DNA from: an uncultured Christensenella sp.
GTDB taxonomy: Bacteria; Bacillota; Clostridia; Christensenellales; Borkfalkiaceae
Direction of reading: 5' to 3'
Assembly (NCBI GenBank): GCA_910586245.1
Contig: CAJUFY010000008.1
Location: forward strand, 1 to 60,033
Length of the DNA stretch: 60,033 bases
The notes below the pieces were generated by a model. The model saw only the letters and a list, made by a program, of their open reading frames with translations. It did not search any database and was not told where the DNA came from. Both the position numbers and the translations under genes were made by a program. Positions 41,825 through 50,137 of the stretch are shown here, piece by piece. Position 1 is the stretch's first letter, and every line of letters starts with the position of its first letter.

Positions 41825-42570
41825 AAATTATTCTTTGGGGCGCGTGCGGAAGAATGGGCAAAAACGTTGCCGAACTTGCGCCCGAATACGGCGCGGAAAT
41901 CGTTTGCGGAGTAGACGTAAATCCCGCGGAAACCCCCTTCCCGCTCTATTGCGCGGCGGATCAGATCAACGAACAGGCGGACGCAGTCATCGATTTTTCT
42001 TCCCCAGCAAATTTACGCGAACGGCTTGCGTTCTGCGAACAGCGCCGTCTCCCGATTCTGCTTGCGGCGACGGGATACAGCACGGAGGACGAAGCGCTCG
42101 TAACGGAATATTCCGCGAAGATCCCCGTGTTCAAAACGGGAAATCTTTCACTCGGCATCAACCTTTTACAGCTGCTCGTCAAAAAAGCGGCGGCGGTTCT
42201 GAACGAATTCGACGCGGAAATCATCGAACGGCACCACAATCAGAAGAAAGACGCGCCTTCCGGCACGGCTTTGATGCTTGCAAACAGCGTGAACGAAGGA
42301 TTCGGTAACGAAAAAACCTTCGTTTACGGCAGACAGGGCATGGTCGGCGCGCGAGAAAAAAAAGAAATCGGCATTCATGCGATCCGCGGCGGCAACATCG
42401 TGGGCGAACACGAAGTGACGTTTGCCGGCACGGATGAAATCGTCACCCTTTCCCACTCGGCAAGAAGCCGCAAAGTTTTCGCGGCGGGCGCGTTGAAAGC
42501 GGCGACGTGGCTGACTGCGCAACCCGCGGGTCTTTACGACATGAGCGATATGCTTGCAGGCGTTATTTAA
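41821..42570 (+). CDS. dapB: 4-hydroxy-tetrahydrodipicolinate reductase
   Basis: 249 residues. The N-terminal Rossmann motif is variant (WGACGRMGKNV), the catalytic block is ERHHNQKKDAPSGTA and the end IRGGNIVGEHEV is typical. It reduces the DapA product with NAD(P)H. ATGA overlap with dapA. A terminator follows. Confidence 0.96.
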   Translation: MKIILWGACGRMGKNVAELAPEYGAEIVCGVDVNPAETPFPLYCAADQINEQADAVIDFSSPANLRERLAFCEQRRLPILLAATGYSTEDEALVTEYSAKIPVFKTGNLSLGINLLQLLVKKAAAVLNEFDAEIIERHHNQKKDAPSGTALMLANSVNEGFGNEKTFVYGRQGMVGAREKKEIGIHAIRGGNIVGEHEVTFAGTDEIVTLSHSARSRKVFAAGALKAATWLTAQPAGLYDMSDMLAGVI

Positions 42571-42599
42571 ACCTGAAAACGAAAATTCTGATAGAATTA

Positions 42600-42625
42600 G
42601 GCGCGGTGTGAAACCACGCCTTTTT
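42600..42625 (+). terminator. Terminator of the lysine operon
   Basis: GGCGCGG (42600-42606) pairs with CCACGCC (42614-42620) with one mismatch, then TTTTT. A further CGTGTAG/CTACACG hairpin lies at 42641-42659. Confidence 0.7.
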
Positions 42626-42669
42626 GATTGTTTTATTTTCCGTGTAGCGAGCCTACACGTGGCAACCAC

Positions 42670-42698
42670 TTGTATTTCTACGTTTGATATGATATAAT
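42670..42698 (+). promoter_or_regulatory. Promoter of the AT-rich orphan gene
   Basis: TTGTAT (42670-42675), 17 bp, TATAAT (42693-42698), 36 nt before the ATG. Confidence 0.68.
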
Positions 42699-42734
42699 GC
42701 CTTGTACGATAAACGGTAATTTAACGGATTAAAT

Positions 42735-43172
42735 ATGAAAGACAATTACGGAAATAAAAGAAAAATATCATTTAGATATATTTGCTGGTTAGTTGGCTCA
42801 ATCATAATGTTTACTGCATTTTTTTTAGTATTGGCATTACATTACCGCATTTTTGACAAATATGAAACCACTGAAATCATTAAAATAAACGGCATAACCG
42901 ATCCCAAAATCAAATTTACTTCAGGTAAACTTGAAATAACGATTATGGTTGACGATGAAGAATTTATCACTTATTTTCAAGAGCCGATTAAACGTACCAT
43001 ATCAAGAATAACATTCAGAGTCGGCGATAAAATTCAATATTTAGCCGGAAATCCCGATAAAATTTTCCCCGCGCGTATTAAGGGAATCGTTTTTCTTTCT
43101 TGTGCAGAAGCGGTTCTTGTTGCTCTATTGATTGGAACTACAATTTACGAGATAAAAAAGGGTTTTAATTAA
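42735..43172 (+). CDS. AT-rich two-pass membrane protein, DUF3592-like
   Basis: 145 residues with membrane helices at about 14-34 and 116-137 and an outside beta domain between, containing VGDKIQYLAGNPDKIFPARI, which resembles the GdkV-YdPxNP pattern of DUF3592 proteins. Third positions are rich in A and T, unlike the neighbours, which suggests recent transfer. It has its own promoter and terminator. Function unknown. Confidence 0.75.
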   Translation: MKDNYGNKRKISFRYICWLVGSIIMFTAFFLVLALHYRIFDKYETTEIIKINGITDPKIKFTSGKLEITIMVDDEEFITYFQEPIKRTISRITFRVGDKIQYLAGNPDKIFPARIKGIVFLSCAEAVLVALLIGTTIYEIKKGFN

Positions 43173-43206
43173 AGGCTCCCGGACAAATCGTCCGAGAGCC
43201 TTTTTT
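43171..43206. terminator. Terminator between convergent genes
   Basis: GGCTCcCGGAC (43174-43184) pairs with GTCCGaGAGCC (43190-43200), with AAA before and TTTTTT after. Confidence 0.82.
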
Positions 43207-43254
43207 CATTGCTCGAAAGCACAACGCTAAAAATTTTTGCGAGGGTTTTTTCTA

Positions 43255-44265
43255 TTATTTTTCATATCCGTTCGGATTGTTCTTCTGCCAGTTCCACTGA
43301 TCCGCGCACATTTTTTCGAGATCGTACTCCGCTTTCCAGCCGATTTCTTTTTCCGCCTTGGCGCTCGTCGCATAACACGCGGGCACGTCTCCCGCACGGC
43401 GGGGTTTGATTTCGTAGGGAAGATCTTTCCCGCACGCTTTGGAAAAGGCCTTTACCATGTCGAGCACGCTGTAACCGATTCCCGTGCCGAGATTATAGAC
43501 GCGTACACCGCTCTCTTTTAACGCTTTGATCGCCGCAACGTGCCCTTTGGCAAGATCCACCACGTGAATATAATCGCGAACGCCGGTGCCGTCGTGCGTA
43601 GGATAATCGTCCCCGAACACGCCGATTTTTTTGAGTTTGCCGCTCGCGACCTGCGCGACGTACGGCATCAGATTGTTGGGAATCCCTTTCGGGTCTTCGC
43701 CGATCAAACCGCTCTCGTGCGCCCCGACGGGATTGAAATAACGCAGAAGAACGATATTCCAGTCTTGATCCGCGACGTAAAGGTCTTTGAGGATATTTTC
43801 CTGCATCAGCTTGGTCGCGCCGTAAGGGTTGGTTGTGGAAAGACGGCATTCCTCGTCCAGCGGCAGCCGTTCGGGTTCACCGTAAACGGTTGCGGAAGAA
43901 GAGAAAACAAAGTTCTTGACGCCGAATTTCTGCATGGTTTCCAAAAGCACCAGCGTGGAAATCAAGTTATTGTCGTAATAAAGGACGGGCTTTGCGACGC
44001 TCTCGCCCACCGCCTTTAAGCCTGCAAAGTGGATCACCCAGTCGATTTCGTGTTCGGTAAATACGGTTTCCATCGCCGCGCGGTCGCGCACATCAACGGG
44101 ATAAAAGCTGACCTGTTTGCCCGTAATCTGCACGACGCGGCGCAAACTTTCTTCGTTTGCATTCATCAGGTTATCGACTACGACGACCTCGAATCCTTTG
44201 TTCAACAACTCCACTACCGTGTGTGAGCCGATATAACCCGCACCGCCTGTCACCAGTACTTTCAT
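43255..44265 (-). CDS. galE: UDP-glucose 4-epimerase
   Basis: 337 residues starting MKVLVTGGAGYIGSHT, with GGGAGG before this ATG; longer frames run into the tRNA gene. SSSATVYGEPERLP, the YGATK catalytic pair and YFNPVGAHESG are typical. It interconverts UDP-glucose and UDP-galactose. It lies downstream of tRNA-Thr. Confidence 0.96.
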   Translation of the reverse strand: MKVLVTGGAGYIGSHTVVELLNKGFEVVVVDNLMNANEESLRRVVQITGKQVSFYPVDVRDRAAMETVFTEHEIDWVIHFAGLKAVGESVAKPVLYYDNNLISTLVLLETMQKFGVKNFVFSSSATVYGEPERLPLDEECRLSTTNPYGATKLMQENILKDLYVADQDWNIVLLRYFNPVGAHESGLIGEDPKGIPNNLMPYVAQVASGKLKKIGVFGDDYPTHDGTGVRDYIHVVDLAKGHVAAIKALKESGVRVYNLGTGIGYSVLDMVKAFSKACGKDLPYEIKPRRAGDVPACYATSAKAEKEIGWKAEYDLEKMCADQWNWQKNNPNGYEK

Positions 44266-44291
44266 TGCAACCTCCCTACCATATTTAGTTG

Positions 44292-44319
44292 AAAGTCCTC
44301 TCGTTGCCGAGAGGACTTT
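44292..44319 (-). terminator. Terminator of tRNA-Thr
   Basis: AAAGTCCTCTCG (44292-44303), loop TTGC, CGAGAGGACTTT (44308-44319), perfect 12-bp stem directly after the tRNA 3' end. Confidence 0.8.
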
Positions 44320-44395
44320 TGGAGCTGCTGAGCGGATTTGAACCGCCGACCTCGTCCTTACCAAGGACGTGCTCTACCTGCTGAGCCACAGCAGC
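44320..44395 (-). tRNA. tRNA-Thr (anticodon GGT)
   Basis: The minus strand folds into a complete tRNA: acceptor GCTGCTG/CAGCAGC, D arm GCTC..GAGC, anticodon stem CGTCC/GGACG with loop TTGGTAA (anticodon GGT), T arm GGCGG-TTCAAAT-CCGCT. The 3' CCA is encoded. Confidence 0.95.
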
Positions 44396-44418
44396 ATACA
44401 CATGCAACATGCTTTATC

Positions 44419-44447
44419 AGTATATAAAAAACGCGCGCGCAAGTCAA
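44419..44447 (-). promoter_or_regulatory. Promoter of tRNA-Thr
   Basis: On the minus strand TTGACT (44447-44442), 17 bp, TATACT (44424-44419). Confidence 0.72.
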
Positions 44448-44554
44448 GCGATATTCGGGCGGTTTTCTGAAAAAGTCGGGAAAATATTTCAAATCCGCAT
44501 TCCCGAAATATGCCTGCGGTAGCCGATTTGCACGCCGCTTCATACCATGAAAGT

Positions 44555-45040
44555 ATGGAAATTTTAAATTACGACCGCAACGCCGCGGTCAGATACGCCA
44601 GAAGATGGGCATTCGGAAGAAATCCCGCTTATTACGATTTCAGCGCGATCGGCGGCGATTGCACCAACTATGCCTCGCAGTGTATTTACGCAGGTGCCGG
44701 CATAATGAACTTTACTCCCCTTTACGGTTGGTTTTACCGTTCGGCGAACGACAGAACGCCTTCATGGACGGGCGTTGAATACCTCTACCGTTTTTTAACG
44801 GAAAACGAGGGCGCAGGGCCGTTCGCAAAGGAAGTTCCGCTTGAAGAACTTGAAATCGGCGACGTCGTGCAGTTGGGAAGAGCCACGGGGGATTTCTACC
44901 ACACGCCCGTCGTGGTAGGGTTTTCGCGCGGGCAGATTCTGGTCGCGGCGCATTCCTACGATGCGTACAACCGCCCCCTTTCTTCCTACAACTACGACCG
45001 CGTGCGCGGAATCCATATTTTAGGCGTACGGAAAGATTGA
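44555..45040 (+). CDS. Amidase-domain (Amidase_6) cell-wall hydrolase-like protein
   Basis: 161 residues starting MEILNYDRNAAVRYARRWAF. The cysteine-peptidase type site is IGGDCTNYASQCIYAG (C36), with His in FYHTPVVV and Asp in AHSYDAYNRPL. Such domains occur in proteins acting on the wall in sporulating Firmicutes. No signal peptide is seen. CATACCAT, close to the sigma-E -10 element, lies at 44541-44548, 6 nt before the ATG, but no matching -35 is found. There is no ribosome site. Confidence 0.8.
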   Translation: MEILNYDRNAAVRYARRWAFGRNPAYYDFSAIGGDCTNYASQCIYAGAGIMNFTPLYGWFYRSANDRTPSWTGVEYLYRFLTENEGAGPFAKEVPLEELEIGDVVQLGRATGDFYHTPVVVGFSRGQILVAAHSYDAYNRPLSSYNYDRVRGIHILGVRKD

Positions 45041-45083
45041 CTGCTGTGAAATAAAAAACGACAGGCGGAATATACTAACGGAA

Positions 45084-46133
45084 ATGAAACGTATTCTCTT
45101 TACCGGCGGCGGCAGCGCGGGGCACGTCGTACCAAACCTTGCGCTGATGAACGAATTGAAATATACCCACCGCATTTCTTACGTAGGTACTGGCGGCATC
45201 GAAAAGACGCTCGTGGGAAAAAGCGGATATCCCTTTTTTCAAGTGGATTGTCCCAAACTCGCGCGTTCGTTTACGCTGCAAAACTTAAAAATCCCCTTTC
45301 GCTTGCAACGCGCAAAGAAAGAAGCGCTCTCCGTGTTGCAGCGGGAACAACCCGATCTCGTCTTTTCCAAAGGCGGCTTTGCAAGTTATCCCGCCGTTTG
45401 GGCGGCGCGGAAGCTGAAAATTCCCGTGTTCACGCACGAGAGTGATCTTTCGCCCGGACTGTGTACCAAACTCATTGCAAAAAAATGCAAATACGTACTC
45501 ACGTCGTTCCCCGAAACGGCGGAAAAGTTCAAAAACGGAAAATGCGTCGGCTCGCCTATCCGCAAAGAAATTTTAAACGGCGAAACTTCGCGCGCACGCC
45601 GCAAATACGGTTTTACGGACCCGAAACCCGTTCTGCTCGTTTTGGGCGGCGGAAGCGGCAGCCGTGCGCTGAACGAAGCGATTCTGACGCACTTTGCGGA
45701 TCTGACGAAACGCTTTCAGATTCTTCACCTCTGCGGAAAGGGCAACGCCGCACGCGAAAAGACGGAAGACTATCTGCCGCTTGAATTCGAATCGGATATG
45801 GCGAGCGCCTACGCGTGCGCCGATGTCGTGTTATCCCGCGCAGGCAGCAACACGGTATTCGAAATCCTTGCATTAAAAAAGCCCGCCGTTTTCGTGCCTT
45901 TGGAGCGCGGTTCGCGGGGTGATCAGGTAGAAAACGCCGAATACTTTGAACGAAAAGAACTATGCACGCTGTTGCGCGAATCGGAGCTCGCTTCCCTACC
46001 CGCCGTTCTTTTCGCCACGTTGGAAAGCAAACGCTTGAAAAGCGCGCTTGCCGAATGCGAAATCACAAGCGGCACGCCCGCCGTGCTCGATCTGATCAAA
46101 GCGGAACTTCATTCGGCGGGCGCAAGCGTGTAA
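45084..46133 (+). CDS. murG: MurG-like N-acetylglucosaminyltransferase
   Basis: 349 residues, GT28 family: TGGGSAGHVVPN (7-18), FSKGGFASYPAVWAAR, THESDLSPGLCTK, LVLGGGSGSRALNE and SRAGSNTVFEILALKKPAVFVPL. It would transfer GlcNAc from UDP-GlcNAc to lipid I, making lipid II. It is outside any division/cell-wall cluster and follows an amidase gene, so it may be a second, condition-specific MurG. AATATACT at 45069-45076 sits 7 nt before the ATG; a weak CGGAA is the only ribosome site. Its end overlaps yunB (opposite strand) by 25 bp. Confidence 0.88.
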   Translation: MKRILFTGGGSAGHVVPNLALMNELKYTHRISYVGTGGIEKTLVGKSGYPFFQVDCPKLARSFTLQNLKIPFRLQRAKKEALSVLQREQPDLVFSKGGFASYPAVWAARKLKIPVFTHESDLSPGLCTKLIAKKCKYVLTSFPETAEKFKNGKCVGSPIRKEILNGETSRARRKYGFTDPKPVLLVLGGGSGSRALNEAILTHFADLTKRFQILHLCGKGNAAREKTEDYLPLEFESDMASAYACADVVLSRAGSNTVFEILALKKPAVFVPLERGSRGDQVENAEYFERKELCTLLRESELASLPAVLFATLESKRLKSALAECEITSGTPAVLDLIKAELHSAGASV

Positions 46134-46774
46134 CCGCCTCCGAAAATATCCGCTTGCAGGTAGGTTTCGGGAACTTTCCCCAACAGCACGCTCTCGCAAA
46201 TTAAAACTTCGGTCAGGGAAGCAAAATTGCTTGTTCCCGATGGCATGACGATGGATATATCGGCGACGATTTCGAGATAAATGGAATGTTTGGTCTGATT
46301 GATCCCCGCGGCGTCGAATTCCGAAACAAACCGACACGCCACGTTGGAAATCGGAATGATTTTGATATTCATTTTGGGTCCGAAACCTGCCCAGGCTTCC
46401 ACTCCCGTGAGCGCGCCGAGCGGAACTTCGATTCCCCCTTCGCTCATCGTTTGCAGATTCTGCTGCGACATATAAGCGGCGTCGCGGGCAATGCGGTTGA
46501 TTTGTAACGAATTGGAAGTAATGGCAATGATGTTGCCCGCCTCGTCGCGTTCGACGGCGACCAGATCTTCGTAACGGATATGATCGGACAGCGTATAATA
46601 AATCGCGTCGTTTACGGCGACGGTGGTAATCGAGCGCATGCTTGCTTCCGCAATGGATTTGAGCACGCCCGTGACGTTCGCATGCAGAAATACGACTGCG
46701 CCGATCAATAAAAACGCGGACAGCGTAAGGACGATCCGCAATTTGATTTTGCTTTTTTTCGAACGCTTTTTCAC
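46109..46774 (-). CDS. yunB: Sporulation protein YunB
   Basis: 221 residues with a basic N-terminus, one membrane helix at about 12-33 and an outside domain: VNDAIYYTLSDHIRYEDLV, GIEVPLGALTGVEAW and the FVSEFDAAGINQTKHSIYLEI stretch typical of YunB, a mother-cell protein of unknown role in spore formation. It begins with GTG. A sigma-E-type -10 lies 5 nt before it, so the mRNA may be nearly leaderless. The 3' end overlaps murG by 25 bp. Confidence 0.9.
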   Translation of the reverse strand: MKKRSKKSKIKLRIVLTLSAFLLIGAVVFLHANVTGVLKSIAEASMRSITTVAVNDAIYYTLSDHIRYEDLVAVERDEAGNIIAITSNSLQINRIARDAAYMSQQNLQTMSEGGIEVPLGALTGVEAWAGFGPKMNIKIIPISNVACRFVSEFDAAGINQTKHSIYLEIVADISIVMPSGTSNFASLTEVLICESVLLGKVPETYLQADIFGGGYTLAPAE

Positions 46775-46779
46775 GCTCT

Positions 46780-46808
46780 ATTGTATGCGGCGCGCCCCCT
46801 TGTAATGC
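46780..46808 (-). promoter_or_regulatory. Sigma-E type promoter of yunB
   Basis: On the minus strand GCATTAC (46808-46802), 14 bp, CATACAAT (46787-46780). The -10 is a perfect sigma-E match, the -35 partial. Confidence 0.65.
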
Positions 46809-46815
46809 CAAAAGA

Positions 46816-46848
46816 GAAAACGCGAACGGACCTGCCGTGCGCGTTTTC
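46816..46848 (-). terminator. Terminator-like hairpin upstream of yunB
   Basis: GAAAACGCGaACGG pairs with CCGTgCGCGTTTTC, with A and T runs outside. It would stop transcripts from the small gene at 46928-47080. Confidence 0.7.
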
Positions 46849-46880
46849 TTTTTTCTTCGGTTGTAATCGTATCCCTTTGC

Positions 46881-46939
46881 TCGGAACTAAGTTCCGACGC
46901 GGATTCTCGAATCCGAATTGTTCGGACTTAAGATTCCGA
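46881..46939. repeat. Three tandem CGGA/TCCG hairpins
   Basis: TCGGAAC-taa-GTTCCGA (46881-46897), CGGATTC-tc-GAATCCG (46900-46915) and TCGGA..TCCGA (46922-46939) follow each other around the stop of the small gene. They lack T runs. Purpose unknown. Confidence 0.6.
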
Positions 46940-47080
46940 TTCGTAATGGCAATCAGAATACTGCGTGGGAGGCATCGTTTCGCCTTCACCGACGTAAATG
47001 GTGTTGATCACGTTGCCTTGCCCGTCGATTACCTTGTAGGAACCCGTTTTAGGACAAACGTCTCCGCAATTTAATCTCAT
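46928..47080 (-). CDS. Small cysteine-containing protein, YjzC-like
   Basis: 50 residues, MRLNCGDVCPKTGSY onward, ending in TMPPTQYSDCHYESES. A perfect GGAGGTG site precedes the ATG, which supports a real gene although it is short. C5 and C9 with the late CH pair (45-46) could bind zinc. The pattern GDxCPxTGxY resembles small YjzC-type proteins, from memory. It lies between uppP and yunB on the same strand. Confidence 0.72.
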   Translation of the reverse strand: MRLNCGDVCPKTGSYKVIDGQGNVINTIYVGEGETMPPTQYSDCHYESES

Positions 47081-47133
47081 AATTCACCTCCGATAATCCT
47101 ATGTTGCGGAGATTTTGCATTTTTATTCGTAAA

Positions 47134-47958
47134 TTACAAAACTGCGAGCGCGTCCAGCCAGAAACAGGTGAGCGACAGCAATACGAGATAGAGCGAAAAC
47201 CACTTATAATTCGCTTTATTGATAATTTTGAGCATCACTTTAATCGCAAACAGTCCCGAAACCGCCGCAAACACAACGCCGACCAACATCCCTACGATTT
47301 CGTTCACGCCGAGCGCGAGCGCCGCGCCCTCTGCGGGGAATACGATGTCCTTCATTTCCACCGCGAAACTTCCGAGAATAATCGGAATACTCATCAAGAA
47401 AGAAAATTTCGCTATTTTTTCCGGTTTCGTTCCGGAAACGGTTCCCGCAAAAATCGTGGAACCGCTGCGCGAAATGCCCGGAAACAGCGCGACCGTCTGC
47501 ATGAGCCCCATCGCAATGCTGTTTTTCCAACCCAGTTCGGTATGTTTTTTTCTGTTCTTTGCGACCAGTTCGGTAACAAGCAACATGAGCGCGGTGACCG
47601 CAAAACAGATTGCAAGATACAACATGCCCTGTTTGCCCGCGAACGCCGCGTCGATATAGTCGTTGCACAGTAGCCCCACAATCCCCGCGGGAATCGTTGC
47701 AACGATCAGCATGAGAAGCGTGATAAAAGGTTTTCGGAACAGATTGCGGATATCCTTACGGAATACGATACAGACGGAAATCAGCGTGCCGAAATGCAGC
47801 ATGATATTCGTGAACATCATTCCTCCGCCCGCAAGATCGTACCCTAAAACGCGTTGCAGAAAGGTCAAATGTCCGCTCGACGAAACGGGCAGGAACTCTG
47901 TGAGTCCCTGCACCGTGCCGAGTACGATTGATTTCCAAATAGCTTCCCAAAGCGACAT
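47134..47958 (-). CDS. uppP: Undecaprenyl-diphosphatase (UppP/BacA)
   Basis: 274 residues, about eight membrane helices. TEFLPVSSSGHLTF and LFPGISRSGSTI are the two catalytic motifs. It recycles the lipid carrier for peptidoglycan and other surface glycans and gives bacitracin resistance. GGGAG precedes the ATG; 14 bp after the PrsA-like gene. Confidence 0.96.
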   Translation of the reverse strand: MSLWEAIWKSIVLGTVQGLTEFLPVSSSGHLTFLQRVLGYDLAGGGMMFTNIMLHFGTLISVCIVFRKDIRNLFRKPFITLLMLIVATIPAGIVGLLCNDYIDAAFAGKQGMLYLAICFAVTALMLLVTELVAKNRKKHTELGWKNSIAMGLMQTVALFPGISRSGSTIFAGTVSGTKPEKIAKFSFLMSIPIILGSFAVEMKDIVFPAEGAALALGVNEIVGMLVGVVFAAVSGLFAIKVMLKIINKANYKWFSLYLVLLSLTCFWLDALAVL

Positions 47959-47972
47959 AGCTTCTCCCGAAA

Positions 47973-50033
47973 TTACGTGCCTAACTGATACAAATCTTTA
48001 TAACGGTTTTCAAAAATTTCCGACGAGGATTCGTTGTACTGATTGATGATTTCCTGCTGACGGTTGTTGCTGTAATTCTGTACGACCGAAGTCTTCACCG
48101 CTTCATAGAACAGATCGGAGAAGCAACCCTCTTTCGCTTCGTCGAGCGCGTCCGCATGGTTGTAGTCGAACGGTTTGATTTCGCCGTTTTCTTCCTGGAA
48201 AGAGAACGTGCAGTAAATCACGTGCCAGCCGTACTGCGAAGGCGCGATTACGATCGTGCCCGCGCCGCCCTTGCAGGCAAGCTGCGCCGCATATTCGAAT
48301 TCGCTGACGAAGTCGGTCTTGTCTACAATGACTTTATAACCGAGATAGCCGTTGAGTCCCGCCGTATCGGTATTATATGCAAAGGAAAGTTCCTTTATCA
48401 CAGACATCGCTTTATTTTCGGTAGAAGACTGTACGAACAAGTTGTTTGCGTCGAACGCGCCGAGATCGACTTTGCCTTCGTAATACACGAATTTGCTGTA
48501 ATCGACCGTTCTCACGCCGTCTTCCGTCTTGTAATAATCGCTCTGTGCGTAATAATCGTCTTTATTGCCGAACGCGTAGTTTCCGCTCACGGTGAGTCCG
48601 CTGTGCTGCAGATAGCCGTTCATTTCCGTAATGAATTCGTCGATCCCGATGCGGTTGGGGCTGTAAACGTATTTGTCTTTCGCCTCGTCGAACACGACCG
48701 CGCCGTTATAGGTATACTGCCCGTAATAGTTTTTGAGCGCCTGATATTCCGCTTTGTCGTCTACGCCGATGCAGTCCTCGAAGAACAAACGGTTGCGGGT
48801 GACGTTACCGCCCGTATAGCCCTCTTCCGTTTCGTAAGAATAATCTTCTTCGCCCAGGAACCAGCTTGCGCGCTGATCGGTCGCCTGAATATTTTTGAGA
48901 ATCTGCGCGCGCTGAATGAACGAATTTCCCTTCGGATCGTTTTGATCGGGAGAAAGCGCGCTCACCACCGCCGACTGCGCGGAACTGAACGGAAGCAGAA
49001 TGTTGATCACGTAGCCGTAGTCCGCCGAAGGCGCGGTCAACAGGAAGTTGGAATCGGAAAGATTATCCATCGCCGATTCGAAAGACGACTTGTCTTTCGC
49101 AAAGCTTACTTTCTGCTGATTGTAAACGTCGTTATAATAGCGGTTCATATAATCCGCGTCGAGCTTCTCTTCGGCTTCCGATTCGAACGCTTCACCGAGT
49201 TTGGTTACGAGCATATTCTCGTATGCGGATCTCAGTTCGATTTCGAAATAACCGAGCGCTTCTACGTTGCTCACGTCTTCCGCTTTGGTCAGAAGTCCGT
49301 TAGAGCGCAGCCCCGAAAGGAAGTCGCGGTACGCTTCGTTGCGCGTGGTGGATGTGGAACCTTCCACCGTTTCGTAACCGTGGCATTCCGAAACGGTATT
49401 GTAACCGGTATAAATTCTGTAATCTTCGTTGTAATATTCGTCGTTCTTGGTATTCACGCCCGTGGGAAGCGTGCGCACGGTGACTTCGGAGGTTTCTTCC
49501 TCCTCCTTGTTCAGTTTGCGTTCTTCGATGACCTGTTTTTCCTGCGAATCGAGCGTGTTGTTGAAGAGTACGCGGGTATTGTACAGCGCGCGTTTTTCTT
49601 CGTCTTCCGAAAGAAAATACTTGATGCCCGCAAGCTCGTCGTCGGGATTCGCCGCGACCGCCTGATTATAGCCTTCGAGCGTGTAATCCTCGGAATCGAG
49701 GTAGTAGGTAATCGCGTACTGCACGAACAACTGACGGTTTACAAGCTGTTCGCCGATAAACTTAAACGTATCTTCGTACGTCCAACCGTACGTATTTTGA
49801 AGCGAGTAGCCGCTGCTGATATACGCCGCCACCATATCCCGTTTCAGAATCTCGCTCGTTTGAATGACCGACTTATACTTGGAAAAATCTTCGTTGTCGG
49901 TAATATTCACCTTCGCGATGACCTGCGCGAAATCTTTTTGCGTGTCTTTGGTAACAAGATCGCAACCTGCGAACAATCCGCAACACATCGTTGCCGCAAT
50001 CGCAACCGCAACCGCTTTTTTCGTTCTCTTCAT
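47973..50033 (-). CDS. Large lipoprotein of the PrsA/SurA foldase type
   Basis: 686 residues with lipobox LFAGC (lipidated Cys24), then AQVIAKVNITDNEDF, which resembles the start of SurA/PrsA chaperone domains, long helical parts, and a C-terminal segment GTIVIAPSQYGWHVIYCTF like the end of parvulin domains (GWHII). The parvulin active residues are not clearly present, so isomerase activity is doubtful. It would help fold exported proteins at the membrane surface. The position after mfd matches the Firmicutes order. Confidence 0.8.
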   Translation of the reverse strand: MKRTKKAVAVAIAATMCCGLFAGCDLVTKDTQKDFAQVIAKVNITDNEDFSKYKSVIQTSEILKRDMVAAYISSGYSLQNTYGWTYEDTFKFIGEQLVNRQLFVQYAITYYLDSEDYTLEGYNQAVAANPDDELAGIKYFLSEDEEKRALYNTRVLFNNTLDSQEKQVIEERKLNKEEEETSEVTVRTLPTGVNTKNDEYYNEDYRIYTGYNTVSECHGYETVEGSTSTTRNEAYRDFLSGLRSNGLLTKAEDVSNVEALGYFEIELRSAYENMLVTKLGEAFESEAEEKLDADYMNRYYNDVYNQQKVSFAKDKSSFESAMDNLSDSNFLLTAPSADYGYVINILLPFSSAQSAVVSALSPDQNDPKGNSFIQRAQILKNIQATDQRASWFLGEEDYSYETEEGYTGGNVTRNRLFFEDCIGVDDKAEYQALKNYYGQYTYNGAVVFDEAKDKYVYSPNRIGIDEFITEMNGYLQHSGLTVSGNYAFGNKDDYYAQSDYYKTEDGVRTVDYSKFVYYEGKVDLGAFDANNLFVQSSTENKAMSVIKELSFAYNTDTAGLNGYLGYKVIVDKTDFVSEFEYAAQLACKGGAGTIVIAPSQYGWHVIYCTFSFQEENGEIKPFDYNHADALDEAKEGCFSDLFYEAVKTSVVQNYSNNRQQEIINQYNESSSEIFENRYKDLYQLGT

Positions 50034-50092
50034 GCCTTACTCCGATTTTCAAATAAGTTCATGCGGACAAGCCGCATACGTATACTTGTACC

Positions 50093-50121
50093 ATTATAAC
50101 CGATTTCTTTGAATTGTGCAA
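50093..50121 (-). promoter_or_regulatory. Promoter of the PrsA-like gene
   Basis: On the minus strand TTGCAC (50121-50116), 17 bp, TATAAT (50098-50093), about 60 nt before the ATG. Confidence 0.7.
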
Positions 50122-50137
50122 TCGTTTCGCGTGAAAT

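Noticed and set aside
48156..50099. Long plus-strand open frame (647 codons)
   Set aside because: It is antisense to the PrsA-like lipoprotein, has no ribosome site or recognisable domain, and its residue mix (Arg, Phe, Val runs) is that of a shadow frame.
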